Shown here in pieces: positions 21,072 through 30,018 of a DNA stretch of 35,936 nucleotides. Location of the stretch: positions 871,623 through 907,558 of the forward strand of contig NZ_LIPD01000001.1 in the NCBI RefSeq assembly GCF_001905545.1. Reading direction: 5' to 3'. This stretch comes from Streptomyces sp. CB02056. Lineage in GTDB: Bacteria > Actinomycetota > Actinomycetes > Streptomycetales > Streptomycetaceae. How positions within the stretch are numbered: the first letter of the stretch is position 1; each line of letters starts with the position of its first letter. The notes under the pieces are model-generated. The model was not told the origin of the DNA and did not search any database. It saw only the letters and a program-made list of their open reading frames with translations. The translations under genes and the position numbers were made by a program.

Positions 21072-22025
21072 TTGTCGCACCACCTCAGCGGACCGAACCT
21101 GCGCTCACCCGAGGGTGACGCGCGCCTGGACCTGACCGACCTGTTCGCCTTCGCCGCGCCGGAGCCGGGGCGGACAGTGCTGATCATGAACGTGAACCCG
21201 GTCGCGCCGTCCGGCGGGCAGGCCTTCCACCCGCAGGCGGTGTACCGGATCGACATCGACACCGACGGGGACCGGCGGGCCGACCTCGCGTACAGCTTCA
21301 CCTTCTCCGAGCCGCGGGACGGGGCGCAGACCATGACGGTGCGGCGGGCCGCCGGCGAGGGGGCGCGCGGGCTGGAGGCGGTCGGCGACGTGCTGGTGGC
21401 GGACGCGCCGGTGAGCTTCACGGGCACGCCCGCGGTGGTGGAGGCGGGGGCGCACCGGGTCAGCGCGGGGCTGCGCAGCGACCCGTTCTTCGCGGACCTG
21501 GACGGGATCGTGAAGGACTTCCAGTGGACGGGGGTGGACTGGGGCGCGGACAAGAACGTGTTCGGGATCGTGCTGGAGGCGCCGGACGCGCAGTTCGGGC
21601 CGGCGCCGGAGATCGGGGTGTGGGCGCGGGTGAGCGTGCGCAAGGACGGGCACCTGGTGTCGGTGGACCGCGGTGCGCACCCGTCGCTGACGGCGTACTT
21701 CAACGAGGAGGACGTCAAGGAGGCGTACAACGCCGGGGATCCGGTGGACGACTGGGAGAACTACCGGGAGCCGTGGACGGCGAAGCTGCAGCACTTCGGC
21801 GGGTACACCACGGACGCGGCCGAGGCCCAGCTGCGGATCGTCCTGCCGGACATCCTGCGCTACGACCGCGCCCGCCCGGCCGGCTACCCGAACGGTCGCA
21901 CGCTGAGCGACGACGTCACCTCGGCGCGGCTGACGATGCTCACCGACGGCAAGGTGCCCGGCGACCACATCGGCCCGCACACCGACCTGCTGCCCGCCTT
22001 CCCGTACCTGGGCCACCCGCACTGA
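21072..22025 (+). CDS. DUF4331 family protein
   Basis: TTG at 21072 lies five bases after GGAGG and gives 317 residues starting SHHLSGPNLRSPEGDARLDL, the usual opening of DUF4331 proteins. Further landmarks are LTDLFAFAAPE, VLIMNVNPVAPSG, YRIDIDTDGDRRADLAYSF and LTMLTDGKVPGDHIGPHTDL. An ATG at 21015 is in frame, but its extra residues look non-conserved. The family is often extracellular in other bacteria, but no signal peptide is present here. Function is unknown. Many DUF4331 genes sit near stress or metal-related genes. Confidence 0.86.
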   Translation: MSHHLSGPNLRSPEGDARLDLTDLFAFAAPEPGRTVLIMNVNPVAPSGGQAFHPQAVYRIDIDTDGDRRADLAYSFTFSEPRDGAQTMTVRRAAGEGARGLEAVGDVLVADAPVSFTGTPAVVEAGAHRVSAGLRSDPFFADLDGIVKDFQWTGVDWGADKNVFGIVLEAPDAQFGPAPEIGVWARVSVRKDGHLVSVDRGAHPSLTAYFNEEDVKEAYNAGDPVDDWENYREPWTAKLQHFGGYTTDAAEAQLRIVLPDILRYDRARPAGYPNGRTLSDDVTSARLTMLTDGKVPGDHIGPHTDLLPAFPYLGHPH

Positions 22026-22099
22026 GCCCGCCGGGCCCCCGGCGACCCCGCTGCGGACGCGCCCGCCGCCCCGCCGCGGGCGCCCCGTAGGGTGGCGGC

Positions 22100-22777
22100 A
22101 TGTCCCTTCCCGTGGAGCTGGTGGTCTTCGACTGCGACGGTGTGCTGCTCGACAGCGAGCGGCTGGCCGTGCGGGTGGACGAGCGGGTGGTCGCGGAGGT
22201 GGGGTGGCCGCTGTCGCAGGAGGAGATCGTCGAGCGGTTCCTGGGCCGTTCGCACGCGTTCATGACCGCCGAGATCGAGGCGCACGCGAGCGTGCCGCTG
22301 GAGCCGGGCTGGGACAAGCGCTTCCAGCACCTGTACGACGAGGTGTTCGCCGCCGAACTCGCCCCCGTGGAGGGGGTGGTGGCGGCGCTGGCGGCCCTGG
22401 AGCGGGCCGGGGTGGCGGACTGCGTGGCGTCCTCCAGCAGCCATGCGCGGCTGCGCTCCACGCTCGGGCGGACCGGGCTGCTGCCGCGTTTCGCCGGGCG
22501 GGTCTTCAGTTCCGAGGACGTGGAGCGCGGCAAGCCCGCCCCGGACCTGTTCCTGCACGCGGCCGCCACGATGGGCGTCGAGCCGGCGGCGTGCCTGGTG
22601 GTCGAGGACAGCAAGTACGGGGTGGCGGCGGCGCGGGCGGCGGGGATGCGGTCGCTCGGCTTCCACGGCGGCCTGACGCCCGAGGCGTGGCTGGCGGGGC
22701 CCGGCACCCGGACCTTCGCGGACATGCGGGAGCTGCCGGCGCTGGTCGCCGGGGCGGCCTCACTCCCGCTGCCGTAG
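22100..22777 (+). CDS. HAD-family phosphatase, beta-phosphoglucomutase-like
   Basis: The 225-residue protein starts with VVFDCDGVLLDSE (motif I, both catalytic Asp). Motif II is SSSSHARL, motif III is the Lys in ERGKPAPDLF, and motif IV is VVEDSKYGVAAARAAGM. The helical C1 cap lies between. It belongs to the YieH/beta-phosphoglucomutase group, so it should dephosphorylate a small phosphorylated metabolite. It lies 74 bases after DUF4331. It is the second of three HAD genes in the window, none close enough to be a recent duplicate. Confidence 0.9.
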   Translation: MSLPVELVVFDCDGVLLDSERLAVRVDERVVAEVGWPLSQEEIVERFLGRSHAFMTAEIEAHASVPLEPGWDKRFQHLYDEVFAAELAPVEGVVAALAALERAGVADCVASSSSHARLRSTLGRTGLLPRFAGRVFSSEDVERGKPAPDLFLHAAATMGVEPAACLVVEDSKYGVAAARAAGMRSLGFHGGLTPEAWLAGPGTRTFADMRELPALVAGAASLPLP

Positions 22778-22950
22778 CTCCGTGGCGGGCCCCGGTTCCT
22801 GCTCCGAGTCCGACTGCGGCTGCGGCTGCGGGGGCAAGGAGGCGCGCCCCTGTCAGATGTCAGGGACCGCCGCGGGCACCGGATTCCTAGGCTGACGGGC
22901 ACCGGACGCAACGGTCGTCCGTCCTCGTACCAGCCAAGGGAGAACCACCC

Positions 22951-23316
22951 ATGCGCAGGATCACCCGTACCGTCGCCGCCCTGGCCCTGGCCGCCGCCGC
23001 CCTGACCACCGTGGAGGCCGGCGGCGCCGGCGCCGCGGACGGGGCGTGGGCGGGCTGCCCGTCGGGCGCGGTCTGCGTCTACCCGCAGGACCAGGACCCG
23101 GCGGTCAGCCCCAGCGACGTCTACTGGAGCTACGGCGCGCACAACCTGAGCGGCCAGTACGGCCACCACTGGGTGCTCAACAACCAGACCGGCGGCGCGC
23201 ACGCCCGCCTGTGCCGCGGTTCGGGCGGCGCCGACTGCGTCTACGACCTCTCCTCGCCGAAGGGCGTCTACTACGACCTGGGGCCGATCAACTCGATCAC
23301 CCTCGACCGCCCCTGA
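22951..23316 (+). CDS. Small secreted peptidase-inhibitor-like protein
   Basis: This 121-residue protein has a signal peptide (MRRITRTVAALALAAAALTT, then GGAGAAD). The mature domain begins GCPSGAVCVYPQD and has four Cys (CPSGAVC, LCRG, DCVYD). Later landmarks are YWSYGAHNLSGQYGHHWVLN and a C-terminal INSITLDRP. This pattern is shared with many small Streptomyces secreted proteins annotated as peptidase inhibitor I36-like. It lacks the pro-region seen in the 4988 gene. AAGGGAGAA precedes the ATG. A strong terminator follows. Target unknown. Confidence 0.78.
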   Translation: MRRITRTVAALALAAAALTTVEAGGAGAADGAWAGCPSGAVCVYPQDQDPAVSPSDVYWSYGAHNLSGQYGHHWVLNNQTGGAHARLCRGSGGADCVYDLSSPKGVYYDLGPINSITLDRP

Positions 23317-23336
23317 CGGTCACTCAGTTCCCATCG

Positions 23337-23375
23337 GGCAGTGCCCGCCGCGCGAGGGGAGCGGCGGGCACTGCC
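23337..23375 (+). terminator. Perfect 15-bp terminator hairpin
   Basis: GGCAGTGCCCGCCGC and GCGGCGGGCACTGCC pair without mismatch around a nine-base loop, 20 bases beyond the stop of the small secreted protein gene. Confidence 0.8.
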
Positions 23376-23403
23376 GCGTCGCGTGACCCCACCCCCTGAG
23401 GCG

Positions 23404-23485
23404 TGTTCACGAACATAACGAGTAGTGGTGGATTCCCGGCAGTCTGGTTTTACTTATTGACGTCATGTACGCGCCCAGGTTTAAC
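23404..23485 (+). promoter_or_regulatory. Promoter and operator region of the xylose-type operon
   Basis: TTGACG (23457-23462) and TTTAAC (23480-23485) are separated by 17 bases, a good housekeeping promoter. The -35 box overlaps the perfect palindrome TGACGTCA (23458-23465). Upstream, TGTTC and GAACA (23404-23415) form an inverted repeat around AC. The region is AT-rich compared with its surroundings. Both palindromes are candidate operators for a sugar-responsive repressor. Confidence 0.6.
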
Positions 23486-23535
23486 TCCCCCCACCCCGCC
23501 GCGAAGCCGCGGCGACCCCCAGGGAGAGGTATCCG

Positions 23536-24636
23536 ATGAACGCCGCACTGCGCCGCGCCCTCGTCTCCGCCGTGGGCCTCGTCCTGACCCTGTCCATGAC
23601 CGCCGCCTGCGGCAAGGCCGCCGGCGCCAAGGGCGACTCCTCCTCCGCCGCCGGCGACCCGAACGCCATCGGCCTGCTGCTGCCCGAGAACGCCTCCTCC
23701 GTGCGCTACGAGTCCTTCGACCGCCCGTACATCGAGGCCAAGGTCAAGGCCCTGTGCGCGCAGTGCAAGGTGCTGTACAACAACGCCGAGGGCAGCGCCG
23801 CCAAGCAGAAGCAGCAGTTCGACACCCTGCTCGCCCAGGGCGTCAAGGTGATCGTCCTGGACCCGTACAACGCCAAGTCCACCCAGGACTGGGTCCAGGA
23901 GGCCGCCGCCAAGGGCGTCAAGGTCATCGCCTACGACCGCCTGGCCGCCGGCCCGATCGCCGCGTACACCTCCTTCGACAACGAGAAGGTCGGCGAACTC
24001 CAGGGCCGGGCCCTGCTGGACGCGCTCGGCGCGCAGGCCGCCGACGCCGACATCGTCATGATCGACGGCGACGAGGCCGACCCAAACGCCGCGGACTTCA
24101 AGACCGGCGCGCACAAGGTCCTCGACGGCAAGGTCAAGAAGGTCGTCTACGAGCAGTCCGGGCAGTGGGACCCCGTCGTCGCCGGACAGAAGATCTCCGC
24201 CGCCGTCACCGAGTTCGGCAAGAACGGCTTCCAGGCCGTCTACTCCGCCAACGACGGCATGGCCGCCGCCATCATCACCCAGCTCAAGGGCGCCGGCATC
24301 AAGGTCCCCGTCGGCGGCCAGGACGCCTCCCTGGACGCCATCCAGCGCATCGTGGCCGGCGACCAGGCGTACACCATCTACAAGGCCTACCGCCCGCAGG
24401 CCGAGGCCGCCGCCGAACTGGCCGTCGCCCTGCTGCAGGGCAAGGACGTGAAGACCATCGCCACCGCGAGCGTCGACAGCGCCACCGCCAAGAACATCCC
24501 GACCAAACTGCTGGACGCCAAGATCGTCACCAAGGACACCATCGCCTCCACCGTCCTGGCCGACGGCACCTACAAGGCCTCCGACATCTGCACCGCCGAC
24601 TACGCCGCCGCGTGCGCCGCCGCCGGGCTCAAGTAG
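23536..24636 (+). CDS. xylF: Xylose-type ABC transporter substrate-binding lipoprotein
   Basis: This is a 366-residue lipoprotein. The signal ends in SMTAAC, a lipobox placing the lipid on Cys. The mature protein is a two-lobed periplasmic-binding fold of the D-xylose class: AIGLLLPENASSVRYESFD, then GVKVIVLDPYNA, VKVIAYDRLAAG, and VYSANDGMAAAIITQLKGAG. In Gram-positive bacteria it sits on the outer face of the membrane and hands sugar to the permease. AGGGAGAGG is the ribosome site. It is the first gene of an operon with the ATPase and permease. Xylose is the best guess; related sugars are possible. The CDS ends in a 41-base repeat. Confidence 0.9.
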   Translation: MNAALRRALVSAVGLVLTLSMTAACGKAAGAKGDSSSAAGDPNAIGLLLPENASSVRYESFDRPYIEAKVKALCAQCKVLYNNAEGSAAKQKQQFDTLLAQGVKVIVLDPYNAKSTQDWVQEAAAKGVKVIAYDRLAAGPIAAYTSFDNEKVGELQGRALLDALGAQAADADIVMIDGDEADPNAADFKTGAHKVLDGKVKKVVYEQSGQWDPVVAGQKISAAVTEFGKNGFQAVYSANDGMAAAIITQLKGAGIKVPVGGQDASLDAIQRIVAGDQAYTIYKAYRPQAEAAAELAVALLQGKDVKTIATASVDSATAKNIPTKLLDAKIVTKDTIASTVLADGTYKASDICTADYAAACAAAGLK

Positions 24637-24718
24637 ACCGGCCCGCAACGGCATCCACCGGTCAGGCCCTCAAGTAGCCCGCCCCGCACCAGAACCCTTC
24701 GACCAGGTCTTCAAGTAG
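24628..24718 (+). repeat. Three 41-base-spaced CTCAAGTAG repeats
   Basis: CTCAAGTAG ends xylF (24628-24636), recurs at 24669-24677, and recurs as TTCAAGTAG at 24710-24718. The period is exactly 41 bases. The second and third copies share more flanking sequence. Because 41 is not a multiple of three, the three TAG stops fall in three different frames. Confidence 0.75.
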
Positions 24719-24740
24719 CCCATCCCCCAAGGTGGTTCCC

Positions 24741-25546
<806 letters not shown>

Positions 25547-25550
<4 letters not shown>

Positions 25551-26797
25551 GCACCCCCGACGCACCCGCCACCCCCTCGCCGGCCGATCCGCGGCTGCAT
25601 CCGCCCGCGCAGGGCTGGGCGGGACTCGCGCGGGCCGCCCGGCGCCGCCTGGGCTCCGGCGAGCTCGGCTCGCTGCCGGTCGTCGTCGGCCTGGTCGTCA
25701 TCGCGATCGTCTTCCAGTCCGTCACCCACCACTTCCTGCAGGCCGACAACCTCACCAACATCACCCGCTTCATCGCCGGCCCCGGCCTGATCGCGGTCGG
25801 CGTCGTGTTCGTGCTGATCCTCGGCGAGATCGACCTCTCCCTCGGCTCGGTGGCCGGCGCGAGCGCCGCGATCGCGGCGGTGCTCGCCGTGCGCCAGGGC
25901 TGGAACGAGTGGCTCGCCATCGCCGCCGCCCTCGGCGCGGCCTGCGTCATGGGGCTGCTGCACGGCCTGTTCTTCGCCCGGGTCGGGGTGCCCGCCTTCG
26001 TGGTCACCCTCGCCGGGATGCTCGCCTGGAGCGGCCTGCAGGAGTACGTGCTCGGCGACGCCGGCACCGTCAACAACCGCCACGACGGCGTCGTCGCGAG
26101 CCTGGACACCACCTTCCTCGGCGACGGCGACATCGCCTACGCCTGGGGCCTGGCACTCCTCGCCCCCGTCCTCTACCTGGCCGCCCGCCTGCACACCGCC
26201 CGCCGCCGCCGCGCCGCCGGCCTCACCGCCGCGCCGGCCTCCGACAGCGCGATCCGGGCCGGCGCCCTGGCCGTCCTCACCCTGGCCACCGCCTACGCCC
26301 TCAACCAGGACCGCGGCCTGCCGCTGTCCCTGGTCGTGCTGCTCGGCGCCGTCCTCGCCACCGACTTCGTGCTGCGCCGCACCCGCTACGGCCGGCAGGT
26401 CTTCGCGGTCGGCGGCGGCGTCGAGGCGGCCCGGCGCGCGGGCGTCAACGTCGCCCGGGTCCGGATCTCCGTGTTCGTCCTCTCCGCGTTCCTGGCCGGC
26501 CTCGGCGGCCTCTTCTACGCCTCCCAGCAGGGCTCCGCCGACAAGCAACTCGGCGGCGGCAACGTCCTGATGAGCGCGATCGCGGCGGCCGTCATCGGCG
26601 GCACCAGCCTCTTCGGCGGCCGCGGCAAGACCTGGTCGGCGCTGCTGGGCATCCTGGTCATCCAGTCCATCACCACCGGGCTGGACATGGTCCACGCCGC
26701 CCAGGCCATCCAGTACATGATCACCGGCGCCGTGCTGCTGGCCGCCGTCGTCCTCGACTCCCTCACCCGCCGCACCCGCAGCAGCGGCCGGGGGTAG
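25547..26797 (+). CDS. xylH: Sugar ABC transporter permease, xylose type
   Basis: This 416-residue integral membrane protein has about ten hydrophobic segments, beginning VVVGLVVIAIVFQ. The RbsC/XylH signature IDLSLGSVAG is clear, and GGTSLFGGRGK lies near the C-terminus. It forms the channel for the sugar. It starts at an ATG that overlaps the ATPase stop (ATGA), so the two are co-translated. The N-terminal 45 residues are Pro/Ala-rich and cytoplasmic. A 15-bp terminator follows 23 bases after the stop. No xylose isomerase, xylulokinase or ROK regulator is in the window. Confidence 0.93.
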
Positions 26798-26820
26798 CGC
26801 GGGGCGTCCGGCGTCCCCTC

Positions 26821-26856
26821 GGCCCGGCACCCCGCCGCAGCGCGGGGTGCCGGGCC
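26821..26856 (+). terminator. Perfect 15-bp terminator of the xylose-type operon
   Basis: GGCCCGGCACCCCGC and GCGGGGTGCCGGGCC pair without mismatch around a six-base loop, 23 bases after the permease stop. Confidence 0.85.
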
Positions 26857-27303
26857 GTCGTGGTGCGCGGAGGGGAGGACATCGGCCAGGCCGGGGTGAC
26901 CGGATATCCCTCCGGCCCCGGGCGCCTGCGCGCAGGCGGGGACGGCCCGGCCCCGGATCGGAGGCAAGTGCACCTTCGGCGGGCGAATGTGCCACTCCGT
27001 CGGATCAGGGCTGGCCGCACAACCCCCCGGGCCGCCCCGGCGCCCGGCCGCCGCGTCCGTCCCGTGCTCCCGCGTCCCGCGCCGCACGGCCGCGGTGGTG
27101 GCGGTCGGGCGCCGCCCGCGCGATCGGGGAACCGGCCATTCCGACCCGTCCCGGACCGGCGGCCCGTTGACCTGTTCTGGCATGGTCCCGTCAACAATCC
27201 CGCAGCTATGTTCGTTTGCGACCGGCACCACCACACCGACCACACCACCACCCGGGCTCCCGCCTGTCCTGACGCGGAGTCCGGGCGCCAGGGGGGAACA
27301 ACG
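26857..27303. other. 447-base intergenic region upstream of the lectin protein gene
   Basis: No credible gene. GTTGAC (27166-27171) and GTCAAC (27190-27195) form an inverted repeat, and TTGACC at 27167-27172 could be a -35 box. No well-spaced -10 box is obvious. A purine-rich GGGGGGAA ribosome site lies a few bases before the ATG at 27304. Confidence 0.4.
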
Positions 27304-28569
27304 ATGCGTCACTCACGCTCATCCGGACGCCGGCGCGCGGGGCTGGTCGCCCTCGCCGCGGTCTCCGCGCTCGGCACCATGGCCGCCATGGCCCCGGCCG
27401 CGGCCGCCACCCCCGCCCCGGCGCGGACGGCCGCCGCCGTGGCCGGGGACCCCGCGCTCGGCGACACCTGTACGGCCGCGGACCTCGGCAAGCGCTACCC
27501 GTTCATCAAGTCCCTCCAGGTCGTCCCGACGATCACCCACTTCAAGGGCTGGTACGTCACCGACGGCGCGACGGGCTCCCAGACGGTGACGGCCACCACC
27601 CAGTCGGTGGTGACGGTCTCGGTCGGCCTCGACGCCTCCATCACGGGCAACTTCGAGATCGCGACCCTCGCCAAGGTCGAGGCGAGCGCGAAGCTGAGCG
27701 TCAAACTGGAGTCCTCCACGACCAGCACCGAGTCGAAGTCGATCACCTGGAACTTCCAGAAGCCCGGCTACTACGCCCTGTACGAGGGAACGCGGAAGGT
27801 CACCGGCCAGTACGGCAGCCTGAACTGCAACCGCGTCGACACGGGCAACGGCACGTACGCCACCAAGTGGGTCGAGGGCCCCGGCGGGGGCAGCTACACC
27901 ACCTTCACCACCCTGGAAGAGGGCGCGGTGCGCTGCGAGGACGCCGTACCGGCGAACAGCATCATGCGCCGGGCGCAGGACATCCTGGGCTGCACCACTT
28001 CGCTCCGCACCGATGCGGCCGCTCCCGCTGCTCCGGCCGCTCCGGCCAAGGCTTCGGGAGTCAAGCAGGACTGGCCCGGATTCCCCGGCACCACCGCGCC
28101 GCCCGGCTTCACCTGCGACACGGCCAACTACAAGATCACCACACCCGACCGCGCGCTGTTCTGGTCCGCGCCCGGCTTCCTGGACTGGGGCAGCAACAAC
28201 ATCCAGCTGCGGCCCGCCGCCCAGGGCTGGCCGCAGGGCCAGGACCAGTGGCAGCTGTGCAGCGGCCCGACGGCGAACGGCATCGCGGAGCAGATCCTGA
28301 TCAACCGCTCGACCAACAAGTGCCTGGCCGTCCCGGAGGCGACCGCCGCCACCGAGGGCACCATCCTGCAACAGGCCGACTGCAAGGTCGACGACCTGCA
28401 GCGGTTCTACTTCTACCGCGACGTCCCCGGCAGCGACAAGATCGGCGTCCAGAACAAGTACACCGGCCACATGGTCGGCCACGACCGCAACGCCGACGGC
28501 CAGCCCCTGCGCCAGTACAGCATGGGCAAGGCCGACGGCACCGGCACCTACGCCCTCGTCAAGGCCTGA
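27304..28569 (+). CDS. Secreted ricin-type lectin protein with possible beta-pore domain
   Basis: This is a 421-residue protein with a signal peptide (RRRAGLVALAAVSALGTM, cleavage near AAAATPA). Residues about 95-145 are an amphipathic Ser/Thr/Val-rich stretch with alternating residues (QTVTATTQSVVTVSVGLDA, then KVEASAKLSVKLESSTTSTE), followed by SITWNFQKPGYYALYEG. This resembles the membrane-inserting region of aerolysin/ETX-MTX2 beta-pore toxins, but identification rests on pattern only. An Ala/Pro linker (about residue 240) leads to a C-terminal lectin region with NKCLAVPEATAATEGTILQQ, the ricin-B NKCLxV…G…L.Q motif. Four or more Cys suggest disulfides. Carbohydrate-directed binding is likely; pore formation is inference. 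Confidence 0.72.
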   Translation: MRHSRSSGRRRAGLVALAAVSALGTMAAMAPAAAATPAPARTAAAVAGDPALGDTCTAADLGKRYPFIKSLQVVPTITHFKGWYVTDGATGSQTVTATTQSVVTVSVGLDASITGNFEIATLAKVEASAKLSVKLESSTTSTESKSITWNFQKPGYYALYEGTRKVTGQYGSLNCNRVDTGNGTYATKWVEGPGGGSYTTFTTLEEGAVRCEDAVPANSIMRRAQDILGCTTSLRTDAAAPAAPAAPAKASGVKQDWPGFPGTTAPPGFTCDTANYKITTPDRALFWSAPGFLDWGSNNIQLRPAAQGWPQGQDQWQLCSGPTANGIAEQILINRSTNKCLAVPEATAATEGTILQQADCKVDDLQRFYFYRDVPGSDKIGVQNKYTGHMVGHDRNADGQPLRQYSMGKADGTGTYALVKA

Positions 28570-28592
28570 CCAGGGCCCGCACCGGTTTCCCC

Positions 28593-28622
28593 GCGGGTGC
28601 CGCCGACCACGGCGGCACCCGC
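28593..28622. terminator. 12-bp hairpin after the lectin protein gene
   Basis: GCGGGTGCCGCC and GGCGGCACCCGC pair perfectly around GACCAC, 23 bases after the stop codon, in a convergent intergenic region. Confidence 0.7.
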
Positions 28623-28742
28623 CTTCAGCCTGTCCTCGCGCCCTCGTGTCCTCTGTCGACTCCGCCCGGAGCTGCCCTTCGCCCTGCTCGCAGGCCTGCG
28701 GCAGCGGACGCGCTCGGCCGATCCGGCCGCTCTGCGCGGGAG

Positions 28743-29294
28743 TCAGGCGCGGGTGGCTTGGGTGCGGCAGTGGGCGAGGGCGTACTTGACGCGGATCTCG
28801 GAGTGGGCGGTGGTGGTGAGGAGTTCGCCGGCGGCGACGAGGGTGGACCAGTAGCGGACGGGATCGCCGGTGCGAGGCATGGGCCGGGCGGCGGCGAGCG
28901 AGAGGTACGCGGTGGTCAGGTTGCCGGTGGTGAACCAGCGGGTGAGGCCGTGCTGGTGGCCGGCGCGGATGCCGCCCATGGCATCGACGGCGGCCAGGAA
29001 CAGGTCGACGACGGCGAGTTCGGCGTCGGTGAGCGACTTGGGGACGTCGAAGACCCCGAGGGCTTCGAGGAGTTCGCCGGTGTCCGTCTCGGAGTCCGGC
29101 CGGGGGTCCGAGAGCAGGACGTCGTAGCACTCGTCCAGGCGGCGGCCGGTCTCCGCGAGCGGGATGTCGAGGGCGAGGCACACCGCGCGGGCGGAGGAGA
29201 GCGGCTTGCCGGTACGGCGGGCGAGGAGCGCGTACGTCTCGGCGGGCGTGCGGCCACGGGAGAGGGCGTGCCGCGCCAGGGTTGTGAGGTTCAT
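28743..29294 (-). CDS. Hypothetical helical protein downstream of an anti-sigma-like ATPase
   Basis: I do not recognise this 183-residue protein. It is predicted helical and cytoplasmic: LTTLARHALSRGRTPAETYALL, split by short loops, then LDECYDVLLSD, AVVDLFLAAVDAMGG and YWSTLVAAGELLTTTAHSE. No transmembrane segment or catalytic motif is visible. It begins 14 bases after the HATPase gene, so the two form an operon and probably act in the same regulatory step. Start at the ATG at 29294, because upstream in-frame residues overlap the HATPase gene. Codon use matches the neighbours. Confidence 0.65.
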   Translation of the reverse strand: MNLTTLARHALSRGRTPAETYALLARRTGKPLSSARAVCLALDIPLAETGRRLDECYDVLLSDPRPDSETDTGELLEALGVFDVPKSLTDAELAVVDLFLAAVDAMGGIRAGHQHGLTRWFTTGNLTTAYLSLAAARPMPRTGDPVRYWSTLVAAGELLTTTAHSEIRVKYALAHCRTQATRA

Positions 29295-29308
29295 CAGTAG
29301 TCGGACTC

Positions 29309-29743
29309 TCAGGCGTTGACGAGGACGGGCGCGGGGATCGGGGCGACGAGCACCCACACGAACTTGCCGATCCCACCCGGCCGGGAGGAGCAACCCCAGC
29401 GCTCCGCGAGCTCGTTGACGAGGAACATCCCACGCCCGCGCTCGTCCGAGGGCGCGGCGACACGGACGGACGGACGGCCGCTACCGGCATCGTGCACCTC
29501 CAGCCGCAGCCGGGAGTTGACGAGGGCGAAGCGAACCTCGATGTGGCAGTCGTCCGGCCCGTCGGAGTGCTGGACGGCATTGGCGAACAGCTCCCCGAGG
29601 AGCAGCTCGGCCGTGTCGGCGTAGCGGTCACCGGACGGCAGCCCGGAGAGGTACGCACGGAGCAAGTACCGCGCCAGGGGCGTGGATTCGATGCGGGAGT
29701 CGAGGCACGCGACGAACGCGCGGGGCCGGCGGGCTTTGAGCAT
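29309..29743 (-). CDS. Anti-sigma-factor-like ATP-binding protein (HATPase, RsbW type)
   Basis: This 144-residue protein has a single GHKL-type ATPase fold: the N-box ELFANAVQHSD, the G1 box VHDAGSGRP and the G2 box ERGRGMFLVNELAERWG. Such proteins are usually anti-sigma or signalling kinases that phosphorylate an anti-anti-sigma factor. No such partner is in the window. The first 25 residues (ARRPRAFVACLDSRIESTPL) precede the fold. The ATG at 29743 is preceded by GAGG. It is divergent from an HTH/TPR regulator gene, a common Streptomyces arrangement, and co-transcribed with a helical hypothetical gene. Confidence 0.87.
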   Translation of the reverse strand: MLKARRPRAFVACLDSRIESTPLARYLLRAYLSGLPSGDRYADTAELLLGELFANAVQHSDGPDDCHIEVRFALVNSRLRLEVHDAGSGRPSVRVAAPSDERGRGMFLVNELAERWGCSSRPGGIGKFVWVLVAPIPAPVLVNA

Positions 29744-30018
29744 GGTGGACCTCGAAGGGAGCGGGGAGGGGACATGCGAGAAGGGGCGCGACATCACGCT
29801 GTGTACACCCAATGCAGCGCCACCCAGTAGCCTGGCGTTACAGCTTGATCGCAGGTAGTGAGAGATCGCCGCCCCGATCGGGCGAGGCCATCGCCCGGTT
29901 CCGGCAGGAAGAGACCCATCGCACGAGGTCATGGTTCGACCAACCAGCAGCAAATGAGTCCGGACATGCATGACGCCGCACCGACGCACAGGAATCACCA
30001 CGCAAGGAAATGTCTCCC

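Noticed and set aside
27319..29775. An 818-codon minus-strand open frame opposite the lectin gene
   Set aside because: It is antisense to a signal-peptide-bearing gene and crosses two other genes. Composition is typical of GC-driven shadow frames.
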